64,000 nucleotides of DNA from Erpobdella octoculata (taxonomy: Eukaryota; Annelida; Clitellata; Hirudinida; Erpobdellidae), in assembly GCA_963978895.1 (NCBI GenBank), contig OZ022246.1, positions 16,095,549 through 16,159,548 on the forward strand, read 5' to 3'. The stretch's first letter is position 1, and every line of letters begins with the position of its first letter. The notes under the pieces are model-generated. The model was not told the DNA's origin, made no database searches, and saw only the letters and a program-made list of their open reading frames with translations. The translations under genes and the position numbers were made by a program. Positions 40,571 to 50,555 of this stretch are shown here, in pieces.

Positions 40571-40798
40571 GCATTTATTGTACATTTAACGTCAGTAAGG
40601 CTGTAAGAAGTGCAGTAAAATCTATGTTAGTCATTTTCTTCTGACTAGTAGTCCTCTGAGCCACTGACTGGGATTTTTTGTGATCTAACTTAGACAAACC
40701 ATTTATATAAAGTGTCTTCATGATGTTGATAACTTGAAGGTTCGATCATCTTAGCACCTGAAGTGGTTTTATGATTCCACTTTTCCTTTTATGTTCAG

Positions 40799-41026
40799 GC
40801 TGCATTGACGAAAGATTCGCTGAGACAAGGAGTTTTCGCTTGTGACACTGTCATAGGGAGGGGACAGTTGTACCCGGGCGCAATATCAATGTCCAACAAA
40901 TTTGTTCCTTTACCTAGCAACTTTTATGTCTGTCCTTTAAAGCAGTATAGGTCAGGCCAAGCAGTTCAGTTTAAAGCTTTTATAAATTATGATCAGTATC
41001 TTCATGGTATAGCTACATCGGGTTAG
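40799..41026 (+). CDS. Unrecognised exon-like ORF (75 aa)
   Basis: After an acceptor-like tttatgttcag, an open frame of 75 codons runs to TAG. It reads ALTKDSLRQGVFACDTVIGR, LYPGAISMSNKF and YVCPLKQYRSGQAVQFKAF. Only phase 0 is open. Composition looks coding (mixed hydrophobic and polar, three Cys, no low complexity). I do not recognise the family. The only DNA between it and USP7 that is not clearly transposon is 34432-35064, so an intact upstream gene is doubtful. It may be the last exon of an unidentified gene or an isolated gene fragment. Confidence 0.4.
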   Translation, partial: AALTKDSLRQGVFACDTVIGRGQLYPGAISMSNKFVPLPSNFYVCPLKQYRSGQAVQFKAFINYDQYLHGIATSG

Positions 41027-41039
41027 TCAGAGTAGCAAC

Positions 41040-41345
41040 CTACAAATAACTGCTATTAATAAGATTTTTTTTTCTCGCGACGGACTGCTGGAGAAATGGA
41101 CGGTGATGGAAATTATCTTCCTTAGTATGACACATAGACATAATAATAGTACTATTATATTGAGTCCTTGTGTTGACATTATGAATGTAAACTAGTACCA
41201 TCTGCTTTGAAAGATATATGATATTCAGTACACAGTAGATACAGGCTATACTGGAAAGATGTGCCAGCATCGGGATGCATCTTAGTATGTTAATTATGAA
41301 CAGATTATTTAGACAGTAGTCAGCTCGACTATTCATTACTAGTAT
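41040..41345. other. No gene seen
   Basis: AT-rich DNA with no domain-bearing frame. Confidence 0.3.
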
Positions 41346-41439
41346 ATACTAGAGATGGGAATCGAACCCAAAATTGAAAGTTCGGTTCGACCGTCTTTGA
41401 GTTCGGCTCGGTCACTTTTGGATTCGAGTTCGGTCGCTT

Positions 41440-41640
41440 CCCAGCAAATATCCGTGCGAGATAGAGCCGGGGAACCCAGCGGGTTCAGCACGGGATCCCG
41501 CCGGGTTTTGTCCACGGGATCAACAAAAGATACCCAGCTAAATCCCGCATCATTAAACGTGGGATACCCAGCTAAATCCCGCATCATTAAGCACGGGATA
41601 CCCAGCTATATCCAGGCATCATTAATCACGGGACACACAC
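41440..41640 (+). repeat. About 32-bp minisatellite (CCCGCATCATTAA unit)
   Basis: About four copies of 'cacgggatacccagctaaat' plus 'cccgcatcattaa'. Related 'acacgggat' and 'cccgtgcgggga' words appear at 42050-42175. Confidence 0.8.
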
Positions 41641-41663
41641 ACACGCCATGAAATAACGCAAAT

Positions 41664-41770
41664 ATAAACGTCTCAACTTCAGATTCGAACCAACGACTGT
41701 CGGATCGGCAACACCGCCTCGCATCCTGCCAACTACCTTACCATATGCGCCACCGCCACAGCCGAAAAAC
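41664..41770 (-). repeat. tRNA-derived SINE, family 2
   Basis: Minus-strand copy of the 27307 head: B-box-like GGTTCGAATCTG and GCGCATATGGTAAGGTAG. The accompanying flank ('acaacactcgactgtgaatg') continues to about 42020, as at 27070. Confidence 0.7.
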
Positions 41771-42019
41771 AGTGTTTGGTAAGCGCTTTTGTTGGGGTAT
41801 GTTGAACACAACACTCGACTGTGAATGGGTACGAATCATGGTTCGGTAGTATTATAAGTTGTCCGGCTTACAATCCGTCTATAGCTAATTTAATAGCTAC
41901 CGAAGATATATGTTATAAGATATACGAGTATATTATATGGAAATGTTTTTACGAGCCACATAATCAGAAACTTGGATGGCTTACAATCCACCACGAAATA
42001 ACGCAAATATAAATGTCTC

Positions 42020-42540
42020 AAGTTCAGTATGTATGTATGTATCTCAGCAAAGACACCCGCACGGGTCCCCCGTTTATCCCAGCGAGCTGGAATACAACAC
42101 GGGATAGAGACGGGGCCCGTGCGGGGATCCCGGATGGTAATAAATCATTTAAATGAGCATTCATCCCGTGTCTAACCATGGAATTCTAGATATACTGACT
42201 GGAAGATTAGCCAGGCCTCAAATAAATTCGTTGAGGCTTATGTTGTGCAGTAGTGTGCCCGCAGTAATTAGCATGCATGCGATACGCACATATATAATGC
42301 TTGGTTCTTCGGCGGCCCAAAATTGGGCCGCAGAAGTAATTTTTATGGGCTGTTTTGTGTGGCCCAAAACTAGACAACAGAAGTAAATTTGTAACTCATT
42401 TTTTGCAATCTGATTAGCCAACGAACTGATAAACCTACTGAAATTGGTTTTCCATATGAATAACCACATTTTAGATTGAGTGATTTCTAAAGTAACAAAG
42501 AAACAACAATAAATTAAAACCGTTTATTTTTATTTTATTA
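42020..42540. other. Repeat-like intergenic DNA, no gene seen
   Basis: GC-richer palindromic words (42050-42140) then AT-rich DNA with 'ttgggccgcagaagtaattt'-type internal repeats. No supported coding. Confidence 0.35.
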
Positions 42541-42559
42541 AAAAAATATCCATAGTTTA

Positions 42560-43215
42560 TCATTTCCTGAAACATTTTTGACAAGTATACGATTTTTTCT
42601 TTTTTGGCACACAACAAACATGGAACCAGCAGCCCCATTCATTTCTGCATTCCACCATTTTTCTTTTCACCATACCTTTTGGGGTATCTGGCATAAAACA
42701 TACATAGCAGATGCTATCATCTATGTCATCTTTTTCAGTCTTGCACCTCCACTTACGTTTCTCACGTTCGACTGAATTAGGAATATTTGTAGTTTCATCT
42801 AGTTGTTGAGCCCTTCTGATTTTGAATGGCCTGGCTTTTGTCTGAACATGTCTACAGGTTTCAGTAGCTGTTGAAAAATTACGGCATTTGAATTGGTAGA
42901 CCCCGGCTCAGCAGCAGGAATGGAATAATGAACAGCCTCATCGGCAAGAATGGAAAGACAAACATGAGATGATCTCTGTTCATCTGCAGAAATGGAAGGA
43001 CGAACATGCAATGATTCTGACTCATCGGCAAGAATGGAAGAAAATAACTTACTGTTTTGTTGTATACAGCTACTGTTGTGTTGTGCCTTTGACGAACTGG
43101 ATGACAGTAATTTTTACAACATTCAGAAATAAATAACTCTGGCTCATCAGACAAATCAAAACAGTTATCCAAGAAAAAGATCGGCCATTTCAACTTGAAG
43201 TGTGTACAAAGGTTG
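42560..43215 (-). pseudogene. Gene or transposon remnant with C-terminal PHD-type zinc finger
   Basis: Three successive minus-strand frames read as one protein. 43200-43060 carries FDLSDEPELFISECCKNYCH. 43060-42900 carries three diverged 14-residue repeats of type SILADESESLHVRP. 42903-42560 ends the protein with CYVCFMPDTPKG, a VECRNEWGCWFHVCC stretch and YTCQKCFRK before TGA. The last part fits C-x2-C ... C-x5-C-x2-H-x2-C ... C-x2-C, a PHD finger pattern (C4HC3). Two frameshifts make it a pseudogene unless introns explain them. The parent family is not identified. Confidence 0.45.
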
Positions 43216-43378
43216 ACTTCTTTTACTTCTGAAAGATAAAAGTTATAATTTATTTGGAATGAATCAAATTGCCAAGTTGACAGTGTGAATTTGATAAAAG
43301 CGGAAACAGTGATTTATATTAATTCTTTTTTGTCTATGGTAGACAGTTACTACAGTAGTTCCCCCTAAGGAGACGGAG

Positions 43379-44647
43379 TTAGTAGTAGATGAAATCCTGG
43401 TGTTGTTTGAATTGTACTCGTCTTCCTGATCTTGTGCGTGGTAGATTGTTGGAAGAATTGGCTGGAGGTGTACTGGCTGGCTGGTCAAAAAGGGGCATTG
43501 TAGGAGTGTTTGTGTCCGGTGTTGACGTTAAAACTGGCAGTTTAGCAGGTTTGACACGATCCAATGAAACACAACTGGTAGATCCGTCAGGTAGCTCAAT
43601 CTTTACAATGTTTTGTTTAATTGCAAGAACTTTGTAGGGGCCTTGGTAAGGGGCTTCTAAAGGTTGTCGAACTCTGTCAATTCGTAGCCACACGTAATGT
43701 CCAGGTTGTAAGGTGTTAGAATGTGGGCGGATAGTTCGATTATGGTGAATTCCTTCGGACAAAAAGGTAAAGTCAAGCTGCCGCATGTGCTTGTTGAGTT
43801 GCTGGATTGCTTCGATTTGTTCTTTCGCAGTAGGAGTGTTTTTGTGAAAGAAAACATGTGGCATCAAAATGTCCGAGCCGGTCATGGCAGTGAATGGCGA
43901 ATACCCATGTTCGGTAGGTAAAGCTCTTAGCGCCAAGCACACCACTGGCAGTGCAATGAGCCATTCTTCATTGCGAGCCATAAGTGCTGTTTTGAGTGTT
44001 CTGTGGAATCGCTCGATCATGCCATTAGACTGAGGGTGGTAAGCAGTGGTGCGAAGTCTGTGAAAACCTATTGAGTGAGATAAAGCACTAAAAAGGTTAC
44101 TCTCAAACTGTCGACCTTGATCCGTAGTGAGGCATAATGGTACTCCAAATCTACTGACCCAATGAGCTAAAAATGCCTCAGCAACTGTTGGTGCTGTAAT
44201 TGAAGAAACAGGGACGCATTCAAACCAACGGGTTGCTCTATCGATAAGTGTCACAACATATTGCATCTCCGAGGTGTATGCAGAACCAAGTGTTTTTGAA
44301 GGTTTCAAAGGCCCCACTATATCCATGTGAACTGTTTGAAAGCGATCATTAAATGGGTAAATAGGCTGTTCTGGGATGCTTTTGTTGTGACGATTAATTT
44401 TTGCTTTTTGACAATCTAGGCAGTTGTTGACCCATTGTTTGATGTCCCCTTTCATTTTAGGCCAAAAATACCTTGCTGCAATTAAATTGGTAGATCCACG
44501 TATACCTGGATGTGCCATATTGTGAAGGTGTCTAAACACTGACTCTCGTTGGACTTGGGAACAAATGGCCGGGGATAAATAGAACTTGTTTCGCAAAGGA
44601 TTGACAAATCTGCAGAAAGTTGATGAGATGTGAGAATGTCCTTGCAT
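43379..44647 (-). pseudogene. Gypsy 2 integrase
   Basis: 422 codons. The zinc-binding HHCC part reads HLHNMAHPGIRGSTNLIAAR and ends CLDCQK. The DDE core is complete: VHMDIVGPL, TTDQGRQFES and NGMIERFHRTL. After it come the GPY module (LEAPYQGPYKVLAI) and a Pro/Thr/Ser-rich tail ending RTRSGRRV. The domain is intact but lies in a different frame from RNase H, so it cannot be made as part of a normal polyprotein. Confidence 0.92.
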
Positions 44648-45141
44648 TTCTGTACTTCTGGATCTTCAGTCTGTGCCTTGGCAATACTTGCTAAATCTGG
44701 GTGTTCAAGTTGCAGTGCACTGACCGGCCTGGAGAGTGTATCCGCAACTACGTTTTCAGCTCCTTTGATGTAGTGCATTTCAGTGACGTATTCAGATATG
44801 ATAGAAAGGCGTCTTTGTTGCATGTGGGTTTTCTGGTCTCTGCTGGATTGGAAAGCTTGGCATAATGGTTTGTGGTCTGTAAACAAATGAAGTTCTCTGC
44901 ATTCAATAATGTGTTTGAAATGAATGACAGCTAAATACGCAGCCAAAAGTTCCCTGTCAAATGTAGAATATACCAATTCTATTTTAGACAATTTTTTAGA
45001 ATAGAAAGCAATAGGTTGTGGCTTGCCATTAACAACTTGATGGAGGGCTGCGCCTATGGCAGAAGAAGATGCATCTGCAACGAGGTGGTATAGGTTACTA
45101 TAGGTCGGCCGAAACTGCAAGAGCTGTTTTAATATCTTCAA
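44482..45141 (-). pseudogene. Gypsy 2 RNase H
   Basis: 219 codons starting in the RT-RNase H connection. Seen: HLVADASSSAIGAALHQV with the first catalytic Asp, FDRELLAAYLAVIHF with the Glu, and LFTDHKPL with a further Asp, then HYIKGAENVVADTLSRPV, the standard end of Gypsy RNase H. A shift near the 3' end separates it from integrase. Confidence 0.9.
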
Positions 45142-46186
45142 AAGCTTTGCACTGAAAAGTGTCCCACGTTAACTGATGATTACGTTGATTAGTGCTACCC
45201 AAAAATGTGTATAAGGGGGCAGATATCTGGGCAAAATGAGGAATGAACGTTCTATAATATCCAATCATGCCAATAAAACGTCTCAAACCGGCATAGTCTT
45301 TTGGTTTTGGAAAGTTGATGATGGCTTGTGTGTTATCTTCGGGTGGAGATACTCCGGTCGAAGAAAGTTTATGTCCTAAAAATACCACAGATTTCTGAGC
45401 AAATACACACTTATTGATTCGCAGATTGTTTTCTTCCAGTCGCTGGAAAATTGTTTTAAGATGGTCTAAATGCTCATGGTCACTGGTTGAGGCTACTAAA
45501 ATGTCATCAATGTATACACAAACATATGACAAATCCTGAAAAATTGTATCCATGAATCTTTGAAATGTTTGCGTCGCATTTCTGAGACCAAATGGCATGC
45601 GAGTGAATTCAAACAAACCAAAAGGAGTTGACACTGCTGTTTTGGGAACATCGTCAGGATGGATTGGGATGTTGTAATATGCTTTAACTAAATCTAATTT
45701 GCTGAAGACTGATTTACCACTGAGACGGCTTGTCACGTCAGAAATTCTTGGTAGAGGGTATCTATCAGGTTTAGTTATACTGTTGAGTTTCCGATAATCT
45801 CCACAGGGACGCCATTGACTGTCTTTCTTGGGGACCATGTGCAGTGGGCTGGAATAGGAGCTATTAGATTGACAAACAATTCCAGCTTTCAACAATATTG
45901 CAAATTCTTGCTTAGCGGCCTCAAACTTGTCGGGTGGGAGCTGTCGGAAACGAGAAGAGATTGGTTTGTTTGACATTAGTTCAATTGTGTGTTGAGTGAT
46001 TGATGAAGGCGAATTGTGAATGATCTGCCAAGGACCAACCAAGGCAGTGTGACGGTCTACTAACGTCTTAACAGGTGAAGGAATGTTCACAGGACAGTCA
46101 AACACTGGGGCAATGGTCTTTCCAACCGCTGTTATTGTAACGTATTGCACATCGCTAGGAGTTTTAGTATCTTTGGGGAAGCGCAT
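45098..46186 (-). pseudogene. Gypsy 2 reverse transcriptase
   Basis: Its real N-terminal boundary is the element 3 insertion at about 46131; codons upstream of that belong to the LTR of element 3. Seen: VCQSNSSYSSPLHMVPKKD, WRPCGDYRKLNSITKPDRYP, MPFGLRNATQTFQRFMD and the catalytic VCVYIDDILVAS. The frame shifts near 45120, just before RNase H. Confidence 0.92.
46131..46135. repeat. 5-bp target duplication GTTAT (left)
   Basis: GTTAT here and at 50556-50560 directly flanks the LTR element. Gypsy integrases commonly generate 4-6-bp duplications. Confidence 0.9.
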
Positions 46187-46299
46187 GCTTCCTTTCTTTC
46201 CTTTTGTTAGAGCTTGCTTGTTTGGACTCGACTATAACGTATTCGTATTTGTTCGTACTTTGTGTTCCAATAAACAACTTGTTTTAACGCGTTGTTACA
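46136..46299 (+). repeat. Gypsy 3 5' LTR
   Basis: 164 bp, begins TGTAACGTATTGC and ends GCGTTGTTACA. It contains AATAAA near 46269. Identical by reading to 50392-50555. Confidence 0.95.
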
Positions 46300-46317
46300 T
46301 GGCGCAGTCGACATAGA
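46300..46317 (+). other. Gypsy 3 candidate primer-binding site
   Basis: TGGCGCAGTCGACATAG starts immediately after the LTR. TGG complementary to a tRNA 3' CCA end is standard. I cannot name the tRNA. Confidence 0.7.
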
Positions 46318-46372
46318 ATCTACATCAGAGTTTCTATCGTAATCAACAACAACAACGTAATCAACATCGAAC

Positions 46373-49300
46373 ATGGACGCTTTTCGACCACCGGCACCGT
46401 TGCGGCTCGATAATCCGAATCTGGCCGCTGAATGGTCGTCATTCGAAAAGAAGTTCAAATGGTTTTTAGTCGCGATCGGCGCCGACGTAAAACAGGATGC
46501 CACGAAGCTGGCCATGCTTTTAACGACAATCGGCGACGATGCCGTCAAAATCTACGAGACGTTCAAATACGAAGAAGACGAGTCTGCGGAGTCGTTCGAT
46601 GACGTTCTCTTAAAATTCGGGGACTATTTTACACCGCTCCGTAACGTGGTCTACGAGCGGTACGTATTTTGGCAGCACATCCTCTCCATAGGTGAGTCAA
46701 TCGACCAGTACGTCACTCGCCAGCGTCATCTGGCGAAGAACTGCGATTTTAAGGAGGAGGACAACATGATACGTGATCACATTGTCTTTACATGCCCAGA
46801 CGCTCGCTTAAAAGAACGATTACTGCGTGAAACCGACCTGACGTTGGCTAAAACAATCGCCATCTGTCGAGCTGCAGAGGCGACAAAAGAGCAAATCAAA
46901 ACCTTCAACGTGGAACAAAGAACAATGGCACCGGTATCGACATCCAATGTATGCGCGGTGCAGCGACAAGACAAGTTGAAACATCACAACCATCCTGCAC
47001 AGCTCACAACATCGGCATACAACAACACCAAGTCGTCCTGTCGCAACTGCGGCCGCTCACATGCGTCCGGTGAGTGTCGCGCGAAGAATGTCGAGTGCCG
47101 CGCATGCCATAAACTAGGACACTTTGAGAAGTACTGTATCACAACGGGACGGCAGCTGCGGTCAAGATCGAAGTCAATACAACGTAAACAACGAGCCATC
47201 CACGAAGTCTGCGAACAGCCATCACCAGTCGAGTCATCTGGCAACATCTACATCAACAGTGTTCAGGTACATTCAACAACAAGGACCTGGATGAAAATGC
47301 TTAAAATAAACTCTACAGACTTAAACTGCAAGCTCGACTCGGGAGCAGAAGCAAACTGCATGTCCTTCAGCACGTACACATCGCTTCGATATCTCAGCGA
47401 TATCCGCCCAACATCTGAACTGCTCTCCGGATACACTGATGCTCCTCCAGCCCAACCGCGAGGCGTCGCTACGCTGAAGATCACATACAAGGGCCGGTTT
47501 TTCAGCACCGACTTCTACATTGTCAACCATGAAGCGCCCGTCATCGTCGGTCTGCCCACCTGCATCAAGCTAGATTTAATCAAGCGCATTGACTATGTCA
47601 GCTCGGTCACACCATCTCAAAGCGCCGATTCAGATCTATTGACGGAATTTGCTGATATTTTTTCTGGCATCGGAGAATTTCCAGGTAAACATCACATCAC
47701 GGTAGATAAATCAGCACAATCGGTCATTCATCCACCTCGTCGCGTTGCGCTCTCCTTGCAACCAAAACTGAAACAACTGCTCGATCAGATGGTCGAGAAA
47801 GGTGTTCTTATCAAGCGTGATGAACCAACCGACTGGGTGAGCTCTCTTGTGGTGGTTCAGAAGTCAAACGGTCAACTTCGAATCTGCTTGGACCCGAAAG
47901 ATCTGAACCGGGCAATCAAACGGGAGCACTTCATTATTCCGACGTTTTCCGACATAGCACCAAAGCTGCATGGAAAACGAATTTTCAGCGTCATCGACAT
48001 GAAGGACGGATTCTGGCACATTCGTCTAGATGAGGAGAGTTCCAAATTGTGTACGTTTAATTCAATTTTCGGTCGTTATTCGTACACCCGCCTTCCATTT
48101 GGAATTTCTAGTGCACCAGAAGTGTTCCAGAAAAAAGCAAACGAAATTTTTGGTGACATTCCAGACGTATTCATCATATTTGACGACTTACTCATCGCTG
48201 CCGAATCGGATGAACAACACAAACAAACACTGCGTATGGTGTTCGAACGAGCGCGGATGAAGGGTGTTCGTTTTAACAAAAACAAAATCCAGCTGCGTGT
48301 TCAAGAGTGCAAGTACATAGGCCATGTGCTCACACCTGAAGGCGTCCGACCCGATGAAGAGAAAGTCAAGGCAATCTCTGACATGCGCACACCAGCTGAT
48401 GCCAAAGAACTACATCGACTCCAAGGTATGGTGACGTATCTGTCCAAGTTCGTTCCGCATCTTACTGATCTAACCGCTCCTCTACGTCAGTTGCTTCGTA
48501 AGGATGTAAGCTGGACATGGACGTCACACCACGAACGAGCGTTCAACACAATTAAGCAAGCCGTCACATCAGCCCCTGTTCTACAATTCTTCGATCCTTC
48601 AATGCCTGTCGTTGTTCAAACAGATGCTTCATCTACAGGTCTGGGATCTTGTTTGATGCAGAACGGCAAGCCAATAGAATTTGCGTCACGGGCATTGACA
48701 GATGCAGAGACGCGCTATGCTCAAATAGAGAAAGAGCTACTGGCAATTGTGTTCGCCTGCATCAAGTTTCATCAATACATCTACAGTCGCCGTGTAGTCG
48801 TTCAGAGCGACCACAAGCCACTCGAGGCTATCTTTCAGAAATCGATTGCGGCAACAACACCTCGACTACAGAGAATGCTTCTTCGTCTGCTCGAGTACAA
48901 CATCAACGTACAGTACACACCGGGAAAAGACATGTTCATCGCCGACACTTTGTCGCGCAGCTACCTAAATAAAGAGCCTCCATCGACAGTAGAGAGAGAG
49001 ATAGCAGAGGATACAGTCGTCTCAATCAACACCATCATCGCAGATGCTCCAGTCAGCAACTCCAGGCTTGACAAGATCCGTACAGAGTGTGCACAGGACG
49101 AAGAAATGCAATTGCTTCGTAAGCATATTCAAAGTGGTTTTCCATCGGATGACTCTAAACTGTCGGGCAACCTGCGTCAGTTTCGTGCTCTCGCGAGTGA
49201 GTTGTACGAACAAAACGGACTGATTCTATACACCAACAGATTGGTCATCCCAACTGGAATGCGGAAGGACATTCTGTTTCGCATTCACGAAGGGCATTTG

Positions 49301-50368
49301 GGGATGGATAAATGCAAAGCCCTTGCACGTGCTGCTGTGTTCTGGCCAGGTATCAATCGGGACATTGAAAACACTGTGGGCCGATGTCCGACATGCAACA
49401 CCTACCGAAATCGTCAGGCTTCCGAGCCTATGATTGCGCACCCGGTTCCACAGAGACCATACCAGAAAGTTGGCGTTGACATCTTCACGCTGCACGGTAA
49501 AGACTACTTGCTAGTGGTTGACTACTTCACCAAGTTTCCAGAATTCATTCAAATAGCCAGCAAGTCAGCAGACTGTGTAATCAAGCATCTGAAAGACATA
49601 TTTGCACGGTATGGCATACCAGAGACATTGATGGCAGACAACAACCCGTTCAACAGTTTCACCATGCGTCAATTCGCTGAGTCCTGGGACTTCCAGATAG
49701 TCACGTCCAGTCCGCTCTATCCAAAGTCGAACGGTCAAGTTGAGCGATTCGTGCAGACCGTCAAACAACTGATGCGCATGACCTCCGACAGCAACCAGGA
49801 TGTTACTATTGCGCTTCTGCAATATAGAAATGCACCGATCGCAGGAAGTGATTACAGTCCAGCTGAACTGATGTTCAACCGTTCTCTTCGCTCGAGAGTA
49901 CCAGCCTTACCAACAGCGTCGGCCTCTGATTCTGTGCGTCGTGACATGGAAAATCGAAAGTATCGTCAGGAGTACTATCACGACCAAGGAACTCGACCTC
50001 TAAAGCCACTGCAGCCGGGCCATGCGGTGCGCGTGCACAATGGACAGGCATGGCAAGCTGCGAAGGTTGTTGCGGCCCACTCGTCGCCTCGGTCGTACAA
50101 CATAATCACCGATGAAGGAACTCGTCTGAGACGCAATCGGCGTGACCTCATAAAGACCCGTGAACGTCCACCAAACTGTGATCTCTACATCGATGAAGAT
50201 GTAATGCCTGGAACATCACCATCTGCTCAACAACCAACGGCACTTGCACAATCTCCAGCCAGAATTGACAGGCCACCTGTACTGACGCCATTAAGGTCGT
50301 GCCTAAGAACATCGTCGGGTCGAACTATCAGGCCACCTGTCAGATTTAAAGATTATGTCACTGGTTAA
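46373..50368 (+). CDS. Gypsy 3 gag-pol polyprotein (1331 aa, intact)
   Basis: One open frame encodes the whole retrotransposon polyprotein. Domains in order: gag (about 1-200); two zinc knuckles at about residues 223 and 242 (the second is CRACHKLGHFEKYC); aspartic protease with LDSGAEANC at about 322; reverse transcriptase with RLPFGISSAPEVFQ and the catalytic FDD at about 603-605; RNase H with QTDASSTGLG (Asp near 751); integrase zinc part ending CPTC near 1005; DDE core with Asp 1036, Asp 1089 and Glu 1124 (DNNP replaces the usual DNGP); and a basic, Pro-rich tail. The ATG lies 73 bp after the LTR. The FGISSAPEVFQ and IFDD forms suggest the Mag-like branch (inference). No stop or frameshift, so it could be active; there is no separate gag frame and no env. 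Confidence 0.97.
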   Translation: MDAFRPPAPLRLDNPNLAAEWSSFEKKFKWFLVAIGADVKQDATKLAMLLTTIGDDAVKIYETFKYEEDESAESFDDVLLKFGDYFTPLRNVVYERYVFWQHILSIGESIDQYVTRQRHLAKNCDFKEEDNMIRDHIVFTCPDARLKERLLRETDLTLAKTIAICRAAEATKEQIKTFNVEQRTMAPVSTSNVCAVQRQDKLKHHNHPAQLTTSAYNNTKSSCRNCGRSHASGECRAKNVECRACHKLGHFEKYCITTGRQLRSRSKSIQRKQRAIHEVCEQPSPVESSGNIYINSVQVHSTTRTWMKMLKINSTDLNCKLDSGAEANCMSFSTYTSLRYLSDIRPTSELLSGYTDAPPAQPRGVATLKITYKGRFFSTDFYIVNHEAPVIVGLPTCIKLDLIKRIDYVSSVTPSQSADSDLLTEFADIFSGIGEFPGKHHITVDKSAQSVIHPPRRVALSLQPKLKQLLDQMVEKGVLIKRDEPTDWVSSLVVVQKSNGQLRICLDPKDLNRAIKREHFIIPTFSDIAPKLHGKRIFSVIDMKDGFWHIRLDEESSKLCTFNSIFGRYSYTRLPFGISSAPEVFQKKANEIFGDIPDVFIIFDDLLIAAESDEQHKQTLRMVFERARMKGVRFNKNKIQLRVQECKYIGHVLTPEGVRPDEEKVKAISDMRTPADAKELHRLQGMVTYLSKFVPHLTDLTAPLRQLLRKDVSWTWTSHHERAFNTIKQAVTSAPVLQFFDPSMPVVVQTDASSTGLGSCLMQNGKPIEFASRALTDAETRYAQIEKELLAIVFACIKFHQYIYSRRVVVQSDHKPLEAIFQKSIAATTPRLQRMLLRLLEYNINVQYTPGKDMFIADTLSRSYLNKEPPSTVEREIAEDTVVSINTIIADAPVSNSRLDKIRTECAQDEEMQLLRKHIQSGFPSDDSKLSGNLRQFRALASELYEQNGLILYTNRLVIPTGMRKDILFRIHEGHLGMDKCKALARAAVFWPGINRDIENTVGRCPTCNTYRNRQASEPMIAHPVPQRPYQKVGVDIFTLHGKDYLLVVDYFTKFPEFIQIASKSADCVIKHLKDIFARYGIPETLMADNNPFNSFTMRQFAESWDFQIVTSSPLYPKSNGQVERFVQTVKQLMRMTSDSNQDVTIALLQYRNAPIAGSDYSPAELMFNRSLRSRVPALPTASASDSVRRDMENRKYRQEYYHDQGTRPLKPLQPGHAVRVHNGQAWQAAKVVAAHSSPRSYNIITDEGTRLRRNRRDLIKTRERPPNCDLYIDEDVMPGTSPSAQQPTALAQSPARIDRPPVLTPLRSCLRTSSGRTIRPPVRFKDYVTG

Positions 50369-50373
50369 CATTT

Positions 50374-50391
50374 TCTCCTCAAAAGGGGAGG
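50374..50391 (+). other. Gypsy 3 polypurine tract
   Basis: 'ctcaaaaggggagg' ends directly at the 3' LTR and would prime plus-strand synthesis. Confidence 0.8.
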
Positions 50392-50555
50392 TGTAACGTA
50401 TTGCACATCGCTAGGAGTTTTAGTATCTTTGGGGAAGCGCATGCTTCCTTTCTTTCCTTTTGTTAGAGCTTGCTTGTTTGGACTCGACTATAACGTATTC
50501 GTATTTGTTCGTACTTTGTGTTCCAATAAACAACTTGTTTTAACGCGTTGTTACA
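50392..50555 (+). repeat. Gypsy 3 3' LTR
   Basis: 164 bp, identical by reading to the 5' LTR and followed by GTTAT. Confidence 0.95.

Larger units (their letters stand above)
46136..50555 (+). mobile_element. Ty3/Gypsy element 3, complete and recent
   Basis: 4420 bp with 164-bp LTRs at both ends that I read as identical, TGTAAC...GTTACA ends, a 5-bp GTTAT duplication, a primer-binding site, a polypurine tract and a single open gag-pol frame. It lies in the opposite orientation inside the protease-RT coding of Gypsy 2. Identical LTRs mean few or no mutations since insertion. There is no env frame. Confidence 0.96.
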
